Assembly: GCA_003118195.1 (NCBI GenBank)
Contig: BEXV01001906.1
Location: forward strand, 43,115-53,391
DNA: 10,277 nt
Direction: 5' to 3'
Origin: Hemicentrotus pulcherrimus
Taxonomy: Eukaryota; Echinodermata; Echinoidea; Camarodonta; Strongylocentrotidae
Shown here: one piece after another, positions 1-8,507 of the stretch
Numbering within the stretch: the stretch's first letter is position 1
How the letters are laid out: each line of letters begins with the position of its first letter
Notes under the pieces: model-generated
What the model was told of the DNA's origin: nothing
Seen by the model: the letters and a program-made list of their open reading frames with translations, nothing else
Database searches by the model: none
Position numbers and translations under genes: made by a program

Positions 1-86
1 GGTATGTTTTATTTAAATTTCTTCAATGCTTTTCAAGTTACCACAGTAACCATATATTTTCTATGACTTTTAACATTCTGTAATCC

Positions 87-475
87 TGTAATCTTTGACC
101 TTACACTTTAAATCTAATCAGTTCATCCTTGCACCCTTATTGAACGATGTTTAGTTTGAATTGCTTCATTATGTTTCAGTTTTCACGTTATTCTTCTGGT
201 ATTTTTTTAACATTTTCAAAATAACAAAAAATAAAAAAACATAGCACTAATATGAATGGGACATATTAAATATATAATATATTCAAAACAATCTTATGAC
301 CTTTTAAATCCTAAATCTAATCACTTCATCCATGCATGCTGATACACACTTGATCCAAGTTTGGTAAATTACATTAAATAGTTCTCAAGTAACTGCTGTA
401 AAAAATGTTAGACGGGAGCGCAGACAACCCGAAAGACTGAAAACAAAGTGCCTTCAGGAACACCATCTTCAGTAG
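87..475. repeat. Two diverged copies of a dispersed TGACC...CTAATCA.TTCATCC repeat
   Basis: Near 96-178 the sequence runs TTTGACCTTACAC, AAATCTAATCAGTTCATCC and then TTGAAC...GTTTAGTTTGAATTG. Near 296-475 it runs ATGACCTTTTAAATC, AAATCTAATCACTTCATCC, CCAAGTTTGGTAAATTACA, GTTCTCAAGTAACTGCTG and GACAACCCGAAA. The order TGACC, ATCTAATCA, TTCATCC, CAAGTTTG, GTTCT.AAG, GAC...CAACCCGAAA resembles a dispersed repeat I recall from animal genomes, notably fish and marine invertebrates. The second copy is longer. The resemblance is from memory and no family name is claimed. Confidence 0.5.
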
Positions 476-891
476 CAGAAACATTTTTTAAATCCTGTAT
501 TTCTGAAATAATTTAACAATTGAACTGTAGGTCTACTGAAATAATAAAATGGTCCCTGTCTTTTTCTCTGGTTATTTTTTGATAACGTTTCATATTTTTA
601 TTTTAAAAAGTGAGCAACTGATGTACAGACAGCAAATTATCTAGAAATTGATCCCTACACCATATAACAATAATAATTACATTCATGGGGTGCTTGATAC
701 AGGCGGTTCTAAGCACACAGGTGGTTTTGTCGCATTTAGAATAATTATTCAACATGATCAATAGCTTAAAAGCAACAAAATGAAATAAAATATTACCAAT
801 ACAATACAATTCAGTTGAATGGATTTACATTTGTAACTACTTGTGTGCGCCTCCAGTATACTATAAAATGTGATAAAGTAACCTTATTTTA

Positions 892-926
892 TTACATGTA
901 ATTACATATGCAATTACATATGTAAT
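892..926. repeat. Clustered palindromes TTACATGTAA and ATTACATATGTAAT
   Basis: TTACATGTAA (892-901) is a perfect palindrome. It is followed by two copies of AATTACATATG, the second forming the perfect palindrome ATTACATATGTAAT (913-926). This may be chance or slippage in AT-rich DNA. The rest of 480-2100 holds no gene, RNA or repeat that I can recognise on either strand. Confidence 0.6.
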
Positions 927-2146
927 GGAAAAAAAGGGGAATGTAAAGAAATAATATGACCATCAAATACATTGATCTTCTTAATGCTAATTAAGAAAAA
1001 TAAAGAAAAGATGCAAAGACAAAAGACATGATTTCGTTCCTTTTTCACCCATTTTTATTACAAAAATTGTGTAAAAATTACAAGCAAGAAAAATATTTGT
1101 ATATGAAAATGGTATTCTAAAAAAAAATACACCTAGCAGGTAGCAGATAGCTTTCTAGTACTGTATCAACTAATTAATCATTAACACTCAATGACACTGA
1201 TAATGATTGTAAATTTAGAATGCCAACAATTGTATACAAATCATACAAAGACACTCAACAGCACATAGCCACTTACTCATGTAATAAGAACAAAAGTATA
1301 AACAATTTTTTTCAAAAATGGCATTAATTCAGCATCTACACTAAAAATATATGTTCAATCTAGAAGTATAAAGAGCCTAAGAGTACCGATCATTTAAAGA
1401 AAAAAAAATTGGTGTATTGCTAGAATGTATGAAATCCACCTAAAATAACTTTACCTGGTATTTTAAAGACTACCAGTTACAGCAGTACAATAAAACCAAG
1501 GAGAACTTAATTTAATCGTGGGCATGGAACTCAAGTCAGATTTAATTAGGTTCCGTGTACAGCTTATTCTATCCTTCTACTAGTCTTACCCACTATTGCA
1601 AGTTTATTAAGTAAAAATGTATTGAAACTTGTATTATCAATCACAATGGAGAAGCAATGTTAGAAACTAATATTCTGAATATAGCATTAAAGTAGGTAAC
1701 ATTGCCTCAGATTCTGAAACAAATTCCTGGATTTAGCTCATGCTGCAATCATAATTACACACCATTAGGTCAGTCAGGCATCCTATGACTTTTACAAGCC
1801 GATCTTCTGTCTGATTATCAAGATATTTATGATTGGAAATCGAAAATTCAATTTTCATTTTCCTAACGGTTTTTTATAACACTACAGTCTGTTGGGGAAT
1901 GAGTATGGTAAAACTGGTCACTCAAAGAGTTTTACTTTTTTTGAGGCACTTCATGAGCACTTCGAAGCACAATTTCTGTTAGGGCTTCAATATTACACCC
2001 TATCACAGACTATGATAACACATAGGGCCAAGCATCTCATATTAAATATTGTTAAACTTTGATTGGTAGACTTCAAGTTTTGGTTAGGCCTGTTTGACAC
2101 AATTGGAGCATAAGAGAGAAATGGGGTCTGGTCTAACTAACAATAA

Positions 2147-2296
2147 CAACAAAAAACAGGTAAGTATTTAGAAGATTTGTCAAAGATCTCTATCGACGAT
2201 GAATACATAATCGAGGAAGTTGTTCCACCTGAGAATTACCAGAGATTAAGTACACAAAATTGCAGAATGTTTAACAGCCTTTTAAATAGAGTTTAG
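2147..2296 (+). other. Short protein-like open frame of unknown origin
   Basis: From 2147 the plus strand reads QQKTGKYLEDLSKISIDDEY, then IIEEVVPPENYQRLSTQ and NCRMFNSLLNRV before TAG at 2294-2296. The acidic, mixed composition looks more like real protein than the Lys/Asn/Ile/Phe-rich frames around it. No start codon lies in frame before 2147 (a TAA precedes it), and the preceding CAG lacks a pyrimidine tract, so an exon call is weak. A different frame has ATG at 2121 followed by CAG/GTAAGT (2157-2165), a perfect splice-donor match. I do not recognise a family. It may be a fragment of a decayed transposon or gene. Confidence 0.25.
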
Positions 2297-2595
2297 ATGA
2301 AAATATGAGAGGGACAATCAAACTCGAACATTTCAGGTATGCGGTAAAGTAAACGGGCATTTCCTCCAAGAGCACAATGAACATGATACATGCGCATCAA
2401 CAAAACCACAATAAATGGAATTTACCCAGTTTATACGGACACAGATTTTTGTCACACATACCAAGAATTTGTTCAGCAGGTTGAAAAATGGTGCCTAATA
2501 TCCTATATAATGTATTCCTGTAAATATCAGATTCAAAATATCACAATCTACCACTTGAAACAGACATAACACCACATGCTGCATGAGCTAGAGTA

Positions 2596-2853
2596 CTGTA
2601 GCATAACTAGACCAGTAATTTAGTAAGACGTAGAGGGCGTTATAGTTAATTGTGAAATATATATGTGTACATCATGAGATGTCAGTGAGTTTTGTGTTGA
2701 CCTGTCGTTGCGACAGGTCGATCTGTTACCAGGAACGAGTAAAGTCACTTGAATTAACTTCAGATACTGTGCAAGTCTTGTTCTTTATCCTGTCAGACAT
2801 TCAGTGATTGCGGGAGTGAGTAAAAGGAGAGCTAGTCCACGTTAATTCTTACA
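2596..2853 (+). mobile_element. Possible LTR of a decayed LTR retrotransposon
   Basis: The stretch could begin at TGTAGCATAAC and end at CACGTTAATTCTTACA, giving TG...CA ends over about 258 bp. A TATA-like run (AATATATATG, 2657-2666) lies in its first half, as expected for a U3 promoter, with a strong hairpin about 35 bp further on. The GAGTGAGTAAAAGGAGAGC tract near the end has the look of LTR 3' regions in invertebrate Ty3-type elements, from memory. No second LTR, no convincing primer-binding site and no gag or pol coding is visible in the window; the 108-codon frame that follows (2864-3190) is unrecognised. A non-LTR origin or chance is quite possible. Confidence 0.25.
2699..2719. repeat. 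Perfect inverted repeat, 9-bp arms, 3-nt loop
   Basis: GACCTGTCG, loop TTG, then the exact reverse complement CGACAGGTC. The stem is GC-rich in otherwise AT-rich surroundings, so it stands out. It lies inside the possible LTR at 2596-2853, where it would fall in the R or U5 part of a transcript. Confidence 0.85.
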
Positions 2854-3190
2854 CGATATACTTTTGGAGAGCCCACTGAGAGAGATAATTGATTGTCAAG
2901 AGCGTGGACCGGGTTTTGAGAGACTGCAAGGTAGAACGCTACCCGGCAGAGCCCGGTTACGCCACAGTACTATTCTGAAATCAACAAAGTTAAAGGACAA
3001 TTGTTTAAAGCTCATAAAAGGTTTTGGGAGCAAAACAAAAATTGGAATAGAGCCTGCAAGGCTACTTTCCATGACCCAAATCATTGTCCTCAAAGAACGA
3101 CGGAAATCATACCTCTATGTTCTGTACAATTTAGGACATTTTAAAGGTACTAATATTCAAATTATGCAAGGAAACCCGTTTACTTGCTAG

Positions 3191-3740
3191 ACTTCTCCTT
3201 TGGTAATAACATACATCAATCGAGTTGTAAATGGTACATGAGCATTTGTCTACATCAATAACCCACTTCTTGTGATGGCCAAGATTAAATTGATTGAATC
3301 ATAAAACGTATGACCATTCGGTACAATTGTCTGAAAATCAAGACTATTACTTTGGGGCTCTATAGCCCTAAAGTCGATATGAAAGTCGATATGACAACTA
3401 ATAGTCGTTATTTTCCCACTTGAAGACATTTTCAAGCCCCACCAGGGAAGTTCTAAATTAGTATTATCTTTCAAATGCAGTTGGAATTTAACTTTTTCAT
3501 TTTTTTGGCCTGCAAATGGGACATAGTACGTTTAAGAGGTCTGTTTTCTAACAACTCTAAAATTTATTTTGAGAGACAGATTTTTTGGGAAAAAAAAACT
3601 TTTAGGGAAGGGAGTAGCAAGTTACTGATTGTCAGCCCAATGAAGATATTAATAGCCTAATATGATAATCTTCTGATACAAATTTCAGAAATAAGGCAAA
3701 TGAAATTAGATTTCAGGCAAGTAAAAAGTAAATTATATGT
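3191..3740. other. No recognised gene; probably HAAO 3' UTR and downstream flank
   Basis: AT-rich sequence with short open frames on both strands (3250-3474 minus, 3475-3660 plus), none with a family resemblance I can name. A small direct repeat AAAGTCGATATG occurs twice near 3371-3394. The candidate HAAO poly(A) signal lies inside this stretch. Confidence 0.5.
3563..3568 (-). terminator. Candidate poly(A) signal of HAAO (AATAAA on the minus strand)
   Basis: TTTATT on the plus strand reads AATAAA on the minus strand. It is the first canonical hexamer I see in the sense direction downstream of the HAAO stop at 4127, and minus-strand sequence just beyond it contains GTTGTTAG, a possible GU-rich downstream element. 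It would give a 3' UTR of roughly 550 nt that includes the tandem duplication at 3741-4106. In AT-rich DNA such hexamers are common by chance; an AGTAAA variant at 3967-3962 is a weaker alternative. Confidence 0.3.
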
Positions 3741-4106
3741 TCAAAACAATCGCCAAGACCAACTTATTGGATGGAACTTATTCAAAACGATTTGGCAGTA
3801 ATTGAGTCTTCAAGATAATGACTGCTTCTTGGATAACATAAAAACAAATATCAATAAAACACATATTTTCCCCAAGTTCAACCATATATATTTCAATTCT
3901 TTCTTCTCAACATGCAGCTCAGCCATCAAGATTCAAGAACAATCGCCAAGATCATCTTATATTTACTAGATGGAACTTGTTAAAAAGGATTTTGGCAGTA
4001 TTTATATCTTCAAGATAATGACTGCTTCTTGGATACATACGAAACAATTAAATATCAATAAAACACATATATTTCCACGTCCAACTGTATATTTCAATTC
4101 TTTCTT
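3741..4106. repeat. Tandem duplication, two units of about 190 bp, next to the HAAO stop codon
   Basis: The unit at 3741-3907 is repeated at 3933-4106. Both copies share, in order, ACAATCGCCAAGA, GATGGAACTT, TTTTGGCAGTA or a close variant, a 29-nt identical block (3807-3835 and 4007-4035), ATCAATAAAACACATAT, and TTCAATTCTTTCTT. Spacing drifts from 192 to 200 bp because of small indels, and substitutions are scattered, so the duplication is not recent. It lies directly downstream of the HAAO stop and is probably transcribed as 3' UTR. I see no coding capacity in the unit. Confidence 0.9.
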
Positions 4107-4126
4107 GCAACTCTACAAGATGAGGT

Positions 4127-4223
4127 TTAATGATCTCCTGCTGCCTTTGCAAGCTCCTTCTTGCGTCGAGGGTCTTGAAAGCAAACCATACAGAGGGAGC
4201 CCTTCTCCCTTGTGGCCATATAC
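4127..4223 (-). CDS. HAAO: HAAO last coding exon with stop codon
   Basis: The acceptor ACAACAG (AG at 4225-4224) precedes a single G that completes the split Thr codon. There follow YMATREKGSLCMVCFQDPRR, KKELAKAAGDH and TAA (4129-4127). Human HAAO ends [26 protein letters not shown], so the QDP..KK core is conserved. The tail here runs 11 residues from KE... to the end, against three (PLG) in the human protein, adding a small charged extension of unknown role. The intron before this exon is about 2.86 kb and holds several transposons; one of them ends about 60 bp from this acceptor. The 3' untranslated region continues toward lower coordinates. Confidence 0.93.
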
Positions 4224-4288
4224 CTGTTGTAACAAAGAATAATAGAATACAGAAAGTTTGAAAGGGAAAGTTTTAAGAAACAAATTAA

Positions 4289-5586
4289 AGGGGAACTAAC
4301 CCCAAAGAGTAATTGTAGATATTCTCTAAAACACGATGAATCCTTGCCTGTTGGCGACAATAAATCTTATGAATGTAAACAAGAGATATATAAATGAAGA
4401 ATTTTTGGCATGATGTTATGCCTTTTAGCATGACATGGGCGCAGCCATTTTCTTGATTTTCGTGACGTACCCATTGGAGTTGTACATGAATCATGCACCG
4501 AGATTTAATTGGAAAAACTTTTTGATTCAATAACAAACCTTTAATTTTTAATGAGGGAAAAATCATAGCCCAGAAGGTAAAAATTACATTTGGTGAACAA
4601 TATATAGTAAGGTAACAATTATAACTTGTGTATTTAAAAATACTAAAATATAATGGTGGACAAAAAAAAAATGAAAATTATTAACTATTTATGATATTCA
4701 CAAATTTGTAACCTGCACATTTATGTACCGGTATCAATATATCAATAATACGTTGCCAAAATTCCTAGAAAATGGTTTCGTAAAGAAAAAATATATGTAC
4801 AATATAAGACAGAACAATAATTTGTATGTTTCTAATTATAAATACAATGTCTCTAGATGTTCTATCAAATACTCAGGGACGATGACGTTTAATAATCTTT
4901 CGAATACTATAAAATGTACCCAAAGTCTTCCAGTTTTTAAACGAACATATAATAATCACCTTTTAAAATTATATTAATTTGCCTTCTCCCTTCCTTTCCC
5001 ATTCCTTTTACCCATCCGTTTTTGTTTTGTTATTGTAGTTGCTGTTGTTGTATTGTTAGTTACTTAGTTATTGTTTTTGTTAGATTTGATTTGCATGTAT
5101 ATACTTAAGGGATTGACCATAAACAGGCTTGTAGGCCATTATCTGTTATGTTATATTTATGTTGTATTCTTGTTTGTCTTCTGATTGTTTTGTATTTTTA
5201 TCAAATTTTGGAAATAAACTAAACTTGAAAAATCTATTTAATTTATGCGAAACCTTCACCCAAGAACAGCACCAAGTTATTTATGCAATTTGTGTTCTGG
5301 CAACTGGAGTACAAAAGATAGTGCAGGTGAATGAAAGGCTTTAACACCACTAACACCTGGATAGGAAGCATCCATAAATTTGAATACATTTAGTTGATAA
5401 ACGATTCAGCATAGTACGTCATGCAATCAGGAAAAAGGCCATGCCTATTAATTGCTAAGAATATGTACTTTATTCATGTTTTATGCCTTTCTCATACACT
5501 TAGGTGGGGAATCTTGTAGATTGATGGGCAAGAATGCAATACATCTCTCAGGACAACCAAAGTTATTCTGAGGAGTTAGTTCTCCT
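4289..5586. mobile_element. TTAA-flanked TIR element carrying a nested retrotransposon fragment
   Basis: The left end reads TTAA then AGGGGAACTAACCCC (TTAA at 4285-4288). The right end is GGAGTTAGTTCTCCT then TTAA (5587-5590). The terminal repeats match at 13 of 15 positions and the flanks are identical TTAA, the target duplication typical of piggyBac-type transposition. No transposase is visible, so the element is non-autonomous. About 555-600 bp of it (4681-5236 or somewhat more) is a non-LTR retrotransposon fragment, leaving a host element near 700 bp. The left arm (4289-4640) and right arm (5236-5586) show no coding sequence I recognise. It sits in the last HAAO intron close to the acceptor. 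The superfamily assignment is inference from the TTAA alone. Confidence 0.75.
4681..5236 (+). mobile_element. 5'-truncated non-LTR retrotransposon (CR1/L2-like), C-terminus of ORF2 plus 3' UTR
   Basis: The frame from 4681 to 4977 is open and reads FMYRYQYINNTLPKFLENGF, then NIRQNNNLY, then a degenerate FNNLSNTIK, then LPVFKRTYNNHLLKLY and stop. This follows the usual C-terminus of CR1/L2-clade reverse transcriptase proteins: a cytoplasmic-type short helix, an N.R...L motif, G..LWN.LP..I, and a final F+..L...LL. The Trp and Pro of LWN.LP are lost here (F and S), so the copy is decayed. After the stop come about 250 bp of T- and G-rich 3' UTR ending in AATAAACTAAACTTGAAA, close to the TTGAA-type tails of CR1/L2 elements. 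The 5' boundary may lie a little upstream of 4681. The reverse transcriptase catalytic core and the endonuclease are absent. Confidence 0.72.
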
Positions 5587-5590
5587 TTAA

Positions 5591-6437
5591 ATTCCTTTTT
5601 CAATAACAGTTATATTTGTTCAGCCTTTATAGAAAAACATAAAAAGTCATAAGCAGTACCGGTAATATCAAAGGAATGCCTCATCACTGTCACCATCCCT
5701 ATTACCCTGCTTTCCATCACATTACAGACTAATTTTTCTTTAGTCAAATGTAGCTTTAAAGAGAAGGTTGAGGTCTGGGAAGAGGTGAAAAATGATTTGT
5801 GAGCATTATCATTCTTATTATGCAAGTGTGGAAGAACATCAGATAAGACATGTTCCCTGAAAAGCATGGCTCTTCAAAAGCCTTCATATTCTGAATATGT
5901 CATGTAACATCGTAAAAATCCAGGGTAGGATTTTTACGCCACGTGTTCATGTATTTCCATATACATCGTTCTGTGTACAGTGTTTGTAACTTTACCAAGA
6001 CTTGGCAAAATTTCTTATCATTTTGATGATTCCAGAACCATGCAATACACACATATTCTTATATGCTAGCTGATCAACTTTTTCTGGTCGATTCCACACA
6101 GTTTCTTTCACGATGCAATCGCAGGGCCAGAACTCAACTTCATCTTTAACTTGAGAACGTATTCCGTTATTCCACTGTGAAAGAAACTGCTTCAAAGCAA
6201 TTATGTTGCACAAAAGAATAAGTGTATAATACATACATGGGACTACACATGCATAAGTGGCACTTAAGGTAGCTCTCCTCATAATATGAGGGCATTTAAA
6301 GAAAAATCTTGTTCAGGGAACATTTCTACCATGATATTCTTCCATATCACGCTCAAATAAAAAGAAATAGAGAGCTCCCAACTCATTTTTCATCTTTACC
6401 AGCTCAAACTTCCCTTTGAAGCCCCACTGCACTACTC
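5591..6437. other. Intronic sequence of HAAO without recognised coding
   Basis: This part of the last HAAO intron has two minus-strand open frames (85 codons at 5610-5867 and 96 codons at 5992-6282), but neither shows a domain I recognise, and both lie in an intron of a minus-strand gene. Apart from the hairpin at 5911-5938 I see no structure here. Confidence 0.55.
5911..5938. repeat. Perfect inverted repeat, 11-bp arms, 6-nt loop
   Basis: CGTAAAAATCC (5911-5921) is followed by AGGGTA and then its exact reverse complement (5928-5938). The symmetry extends imperfectly outward: CATGTAACAT on the left against the reverse complement CATGAACACGTGG on the right, giving a footprint of about 5901-5951. 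It lies inside the last HAAO intron with no coding sequence around it. It could be a tiny MITE core or a foldback remnant. Confidence 0.85.
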
Positions 6438-6862
6438 TATAAGCTGATATTTTTGCATACTGATATTTTCGCGAATGTCAGACTAAGAGACATTTTCGCG
6501 GGTCGTTGCTTTCGCGAATGACACTTTTGCAGTACTAAGTACTGTACTGTACTTTTGTATTAATTCACTATACGCCATGCCTGCATGCCATGCTACACAT
6601 ACCATACACAAAGCTATCGGAGAAGACACACCTCCCTGACCAGAGTTAGCTTGTGCGACATGCATACACAAAACATATCACACAGCATCGCATCGCATCG
6701 CACTCGCACTACAAGCACTGCATCAGCACATAGGGCGCTCGTTAAGATAATATTACGCTGATATTTTCGCGCTCAGGAATGATGAGGTGGTAATATTTTC
6801 GCGTGTTGATAATTTCGTGATAATTTGCAATTCGCGAAAATTTGCGAAAATAACAGTCTATA
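6438..6862. mobile_element. TIR element (MITE) rich in TTTTCGCG motifs
   Basis: The left end reads TATAAGCTGATATTTTTGC and the right end, reverse complemented, TATAGACTGTTATTTTCGC. The inverted similarity continues inward to TTTTCGCGAAT on both sides. The element is about 425 bp with TA at each border, consistent with a TA target duplication, and has no transposase. Its subterminal regions hold at least seven copies of (A/T)TTTCGCG-type motifs on both strands (near 6465, 6492, 6511, 6763, 6795, 6831 and 6842). The middle contains a short GCATC triplication. It lies in the last HAAO intron. Confidence 0.75.
6685..6702. repeat. Short GCATC microsatellite
   Basis: Three consecutive GCATC units followed by GCA, then a related CTCGCACT stretch, within the middle of the 6438-6862 element. 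Short and otherwise unremarkable. Confidence 0.8.
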
Positions 6863-7080
6863 CAGTACTTGTAGCTACTTGCGCCCTCTATATAGCAAAC
6901 AATGCCTAATCGGTGACCATTGGTCCCCTATGGTCCCTTTTTTCTTATGTCAACTGAGAGCTGATATGATGAGATAACCATCTGTCAGTGACCATGCAGA
7001 GAGGTCTAATCCCTCCTGGCCAAACTAGTGCAGAGGAGCTTCATAATGATTACTGCTGACTCTCACAAAAGACTACTTAC

Positions 7081-7172
7081 GTCGCTCCTTTAGGGATGAG
7101 CATACATTCGCCTTCGTTGAGCTCATACTTCTTCACCTTGGCATCTCCGACTCCAAGATCTGACTTTCCCTC
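7081..7172 (-). CDS. HAAO: HAAO internal exon (penultimate coding exon)
   Basis: A 92-nt exon after TTATTTAG, ending before GTAAGT (7080-7075). It begins in phase 0 with EGKSDLGVGDAKVKKYELNE, continues GECMLIPKGA, and ends with AC, the first two bases of a Thr codon completed by the last exon. It corresponds to human [27 protein letters not shown]. This is the second half of the C-terminal cupin-like barrel, which in animal HAAO has lost its metal ligands and supports the fold. The acceptor has a weak pyrimidine tract, but the frame and homology fix the boundary. Confidence 0.91.
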
Positions 7173-7490
7173 CTAAATAATACACAATCAAAGATACAGA
7201 GATAGCTCTTTAATGTCAGGTACATATCTACTACAGAAGAAACTTTTAATATAATGGCACAAGGGGAATTCTGAATTTCGAGGAGAATATAATTATGTTA
7301 GAGTGAAAAATAAAAAGCTGGCAATATTTATTATGTAGAATTGAGGGTCTTTGCGATCTCATTCATTGCTTGCAACAAATCTTCACGATTATATTTGGGT
7401 TGCCTTGGTGTCAGAAACATGCAGCTAAGCTCGGGGCAGCGCCAGGAGCGTCACAACGTGATGGACATGTGCGCTATATAAGAAGCCGCC

Positions 7491-7505
7491 ATTATTATTA
7501 TTATT
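7491..7505. repeat. (ATT)5 microsatellite
   Basis: Five perfect ATT units in the intron between the HAAO exons at 7081-7172 and 8508-8576. The rest of 7173-7658 holds nothing I recognise. Confidence 0.85.
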
Positions 7506-7660
7506 AAGAAAATGCAAACAGTGGATACGCACAGGGTAGTCTTCATTCTCTTTTGTACACGTTCTACTGTCCTCGTGCACACATAACAAACTGTTGAGTG
7601 TCTCATGTGACAACGTTTCAGCCAATCGGATACTCGCTAACAAATACCCAATTTTATATA

Positions 7661-8214
7661 CCGTATTTGCCGGTGATAACGCCGCACCCTTGTATAGGCC
7701 GCACCCCCGGTTATGACCTTTAAAAAAAATTTTTGGACGAAGTCAGGATCGAACCTGGATCCACCAGGCAGATTGGGGATTGAAGCCGGCGCCTTAGACC
7801 GCGCCACTATCCTGCACCGATGCCTAGGCTCGCAGTTCTTTAGTGATGTATACATTCACATGGATTGAAAACGGCGACTTCGCGTGCTGGATGCGTTAAA
7901 CAGCCCCTTATTTTACTTTCGCAATGCATTGGCACGAACTTTGATCAAGATCTATCGGCAGATGTTGTTTTTGGAAGATTTTATGTGTCTTCATGTCAAT
8001 AATGCAAGGTAAAATTGTCGGTAAGATGTGTGGAAATGTCCTGTTCCATAGTGGGATAGTTATTGTTCCATTCGTAGTCCCATATGAGCAAATTTGTGCT
8101 GGTTTTGGCTTGATTTTTTTTTTTTTTTACTCTGTTGCCTTATATACCCCGCACCCCAACTTTTTGATTTTTTCTCTCCCAAAAATACTGCGGCATTTAC
8201 ACCGGAAAATACGG
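7661..8214. mobile_element. TA-flanked TIR element with embedded tRNA-like sequence, copy 1
   Basis: The left end is TA then CCGTATTTGCCGGTG; the right end is CACCGGAAAATACGG then TA (8215-8216), an inverted match with TA on both flanks. Inside each end is a GC-rich subrepeat of the form GTATA..CCGCACCCC, occurring twice on the left (near 7675 and 7691) and also inverted near the right end. The body contains a minus-strand tRNA-like segment (7735-7817) and a roughly 300-bp AT-rich stretch shared with the element at 8645-9176. There is no intact long ORF, so it must be mobilised in trans. TA flanks suggest Tc1/mariner-type transposition, but TA alone is weak evidence for the superfamily. Confidence 0.82.
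7735..7817 (-). other. tRNA-like sequence (class II, Leu-like) in TIR element copy 1
   Basis: The minus strand begins GTGCAGGATAGTGG and continues CGCGGTCTAAGGCGCC, which resembles the D arm and A box of tRNA-Leu. A candidate anticodon loop TTCAATC would read CAA. A longer variable region follows, then the B box GGTTCGATCC. A T8 run downstream (7722-7729 on the plus strand as A) could stop RNA polymerase III. The acceptor and anticodon stems pair poorly and the T loop is one base short, so this is a tRNA-derived relic and not a working tRNA gene. Confidence 0.7.
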
Positions 8215-8507
8215 TAGGTACGAATAAAATACAGAATAACATAAAACTGCGCACACAGAACCAAAGTTGGAACTGGGTTTCGTGCAAGGAACAGTTTATG
8301 CGTGTGAGTACAGATGCATTAAGTAGTATACTCACAAGTCGGCGTTAGGATAATTGATAGTGTATTTAAACTTGCAAAATCTCTTCATGGAAGTATTATT
8401 TGAAGCTGATATTTTGAATATACAAAACATACTAACATACAAAACAAAACACTTGTTGGTGATTGGTACAATTTATATCTAAAAAATGATATGAAGTCCA
8501 AACTTAC

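Noticed and set aside
1..6. GGTATG at the window start as an exon/donor boundary
   Set aside because: Only one base precedes the GT, so no exon can be examined.
603..809. 68-codon minus-strand open frame
   Set aside because: Low-complexity AT-rich composition, no recognisable motif and no plausible splice context.
2896..3093. 65-codon minus-strand open frame opposite the 2864-3190 frame
   Set aside because: It is an antisense shadow of an already doubtful frame and shows no family features.
3853..4062. AATAAA on the plus strand at 3853-3858 and 4057-4062 as the poly(A) signal of a plus-strand gene
   Set aside because: Both lie in the duplicated unit, no plus-strand coding exon precedes them, and the nearest gene is on the minus strand.
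7993..8348. Overlapping open frames on both strands (74, 84 and 91 codons)
   Set aside because: They span a T14 homopolymer and the right terminal repeat of the TIR element; the runs of Phe or Lys come from the homopolymer.
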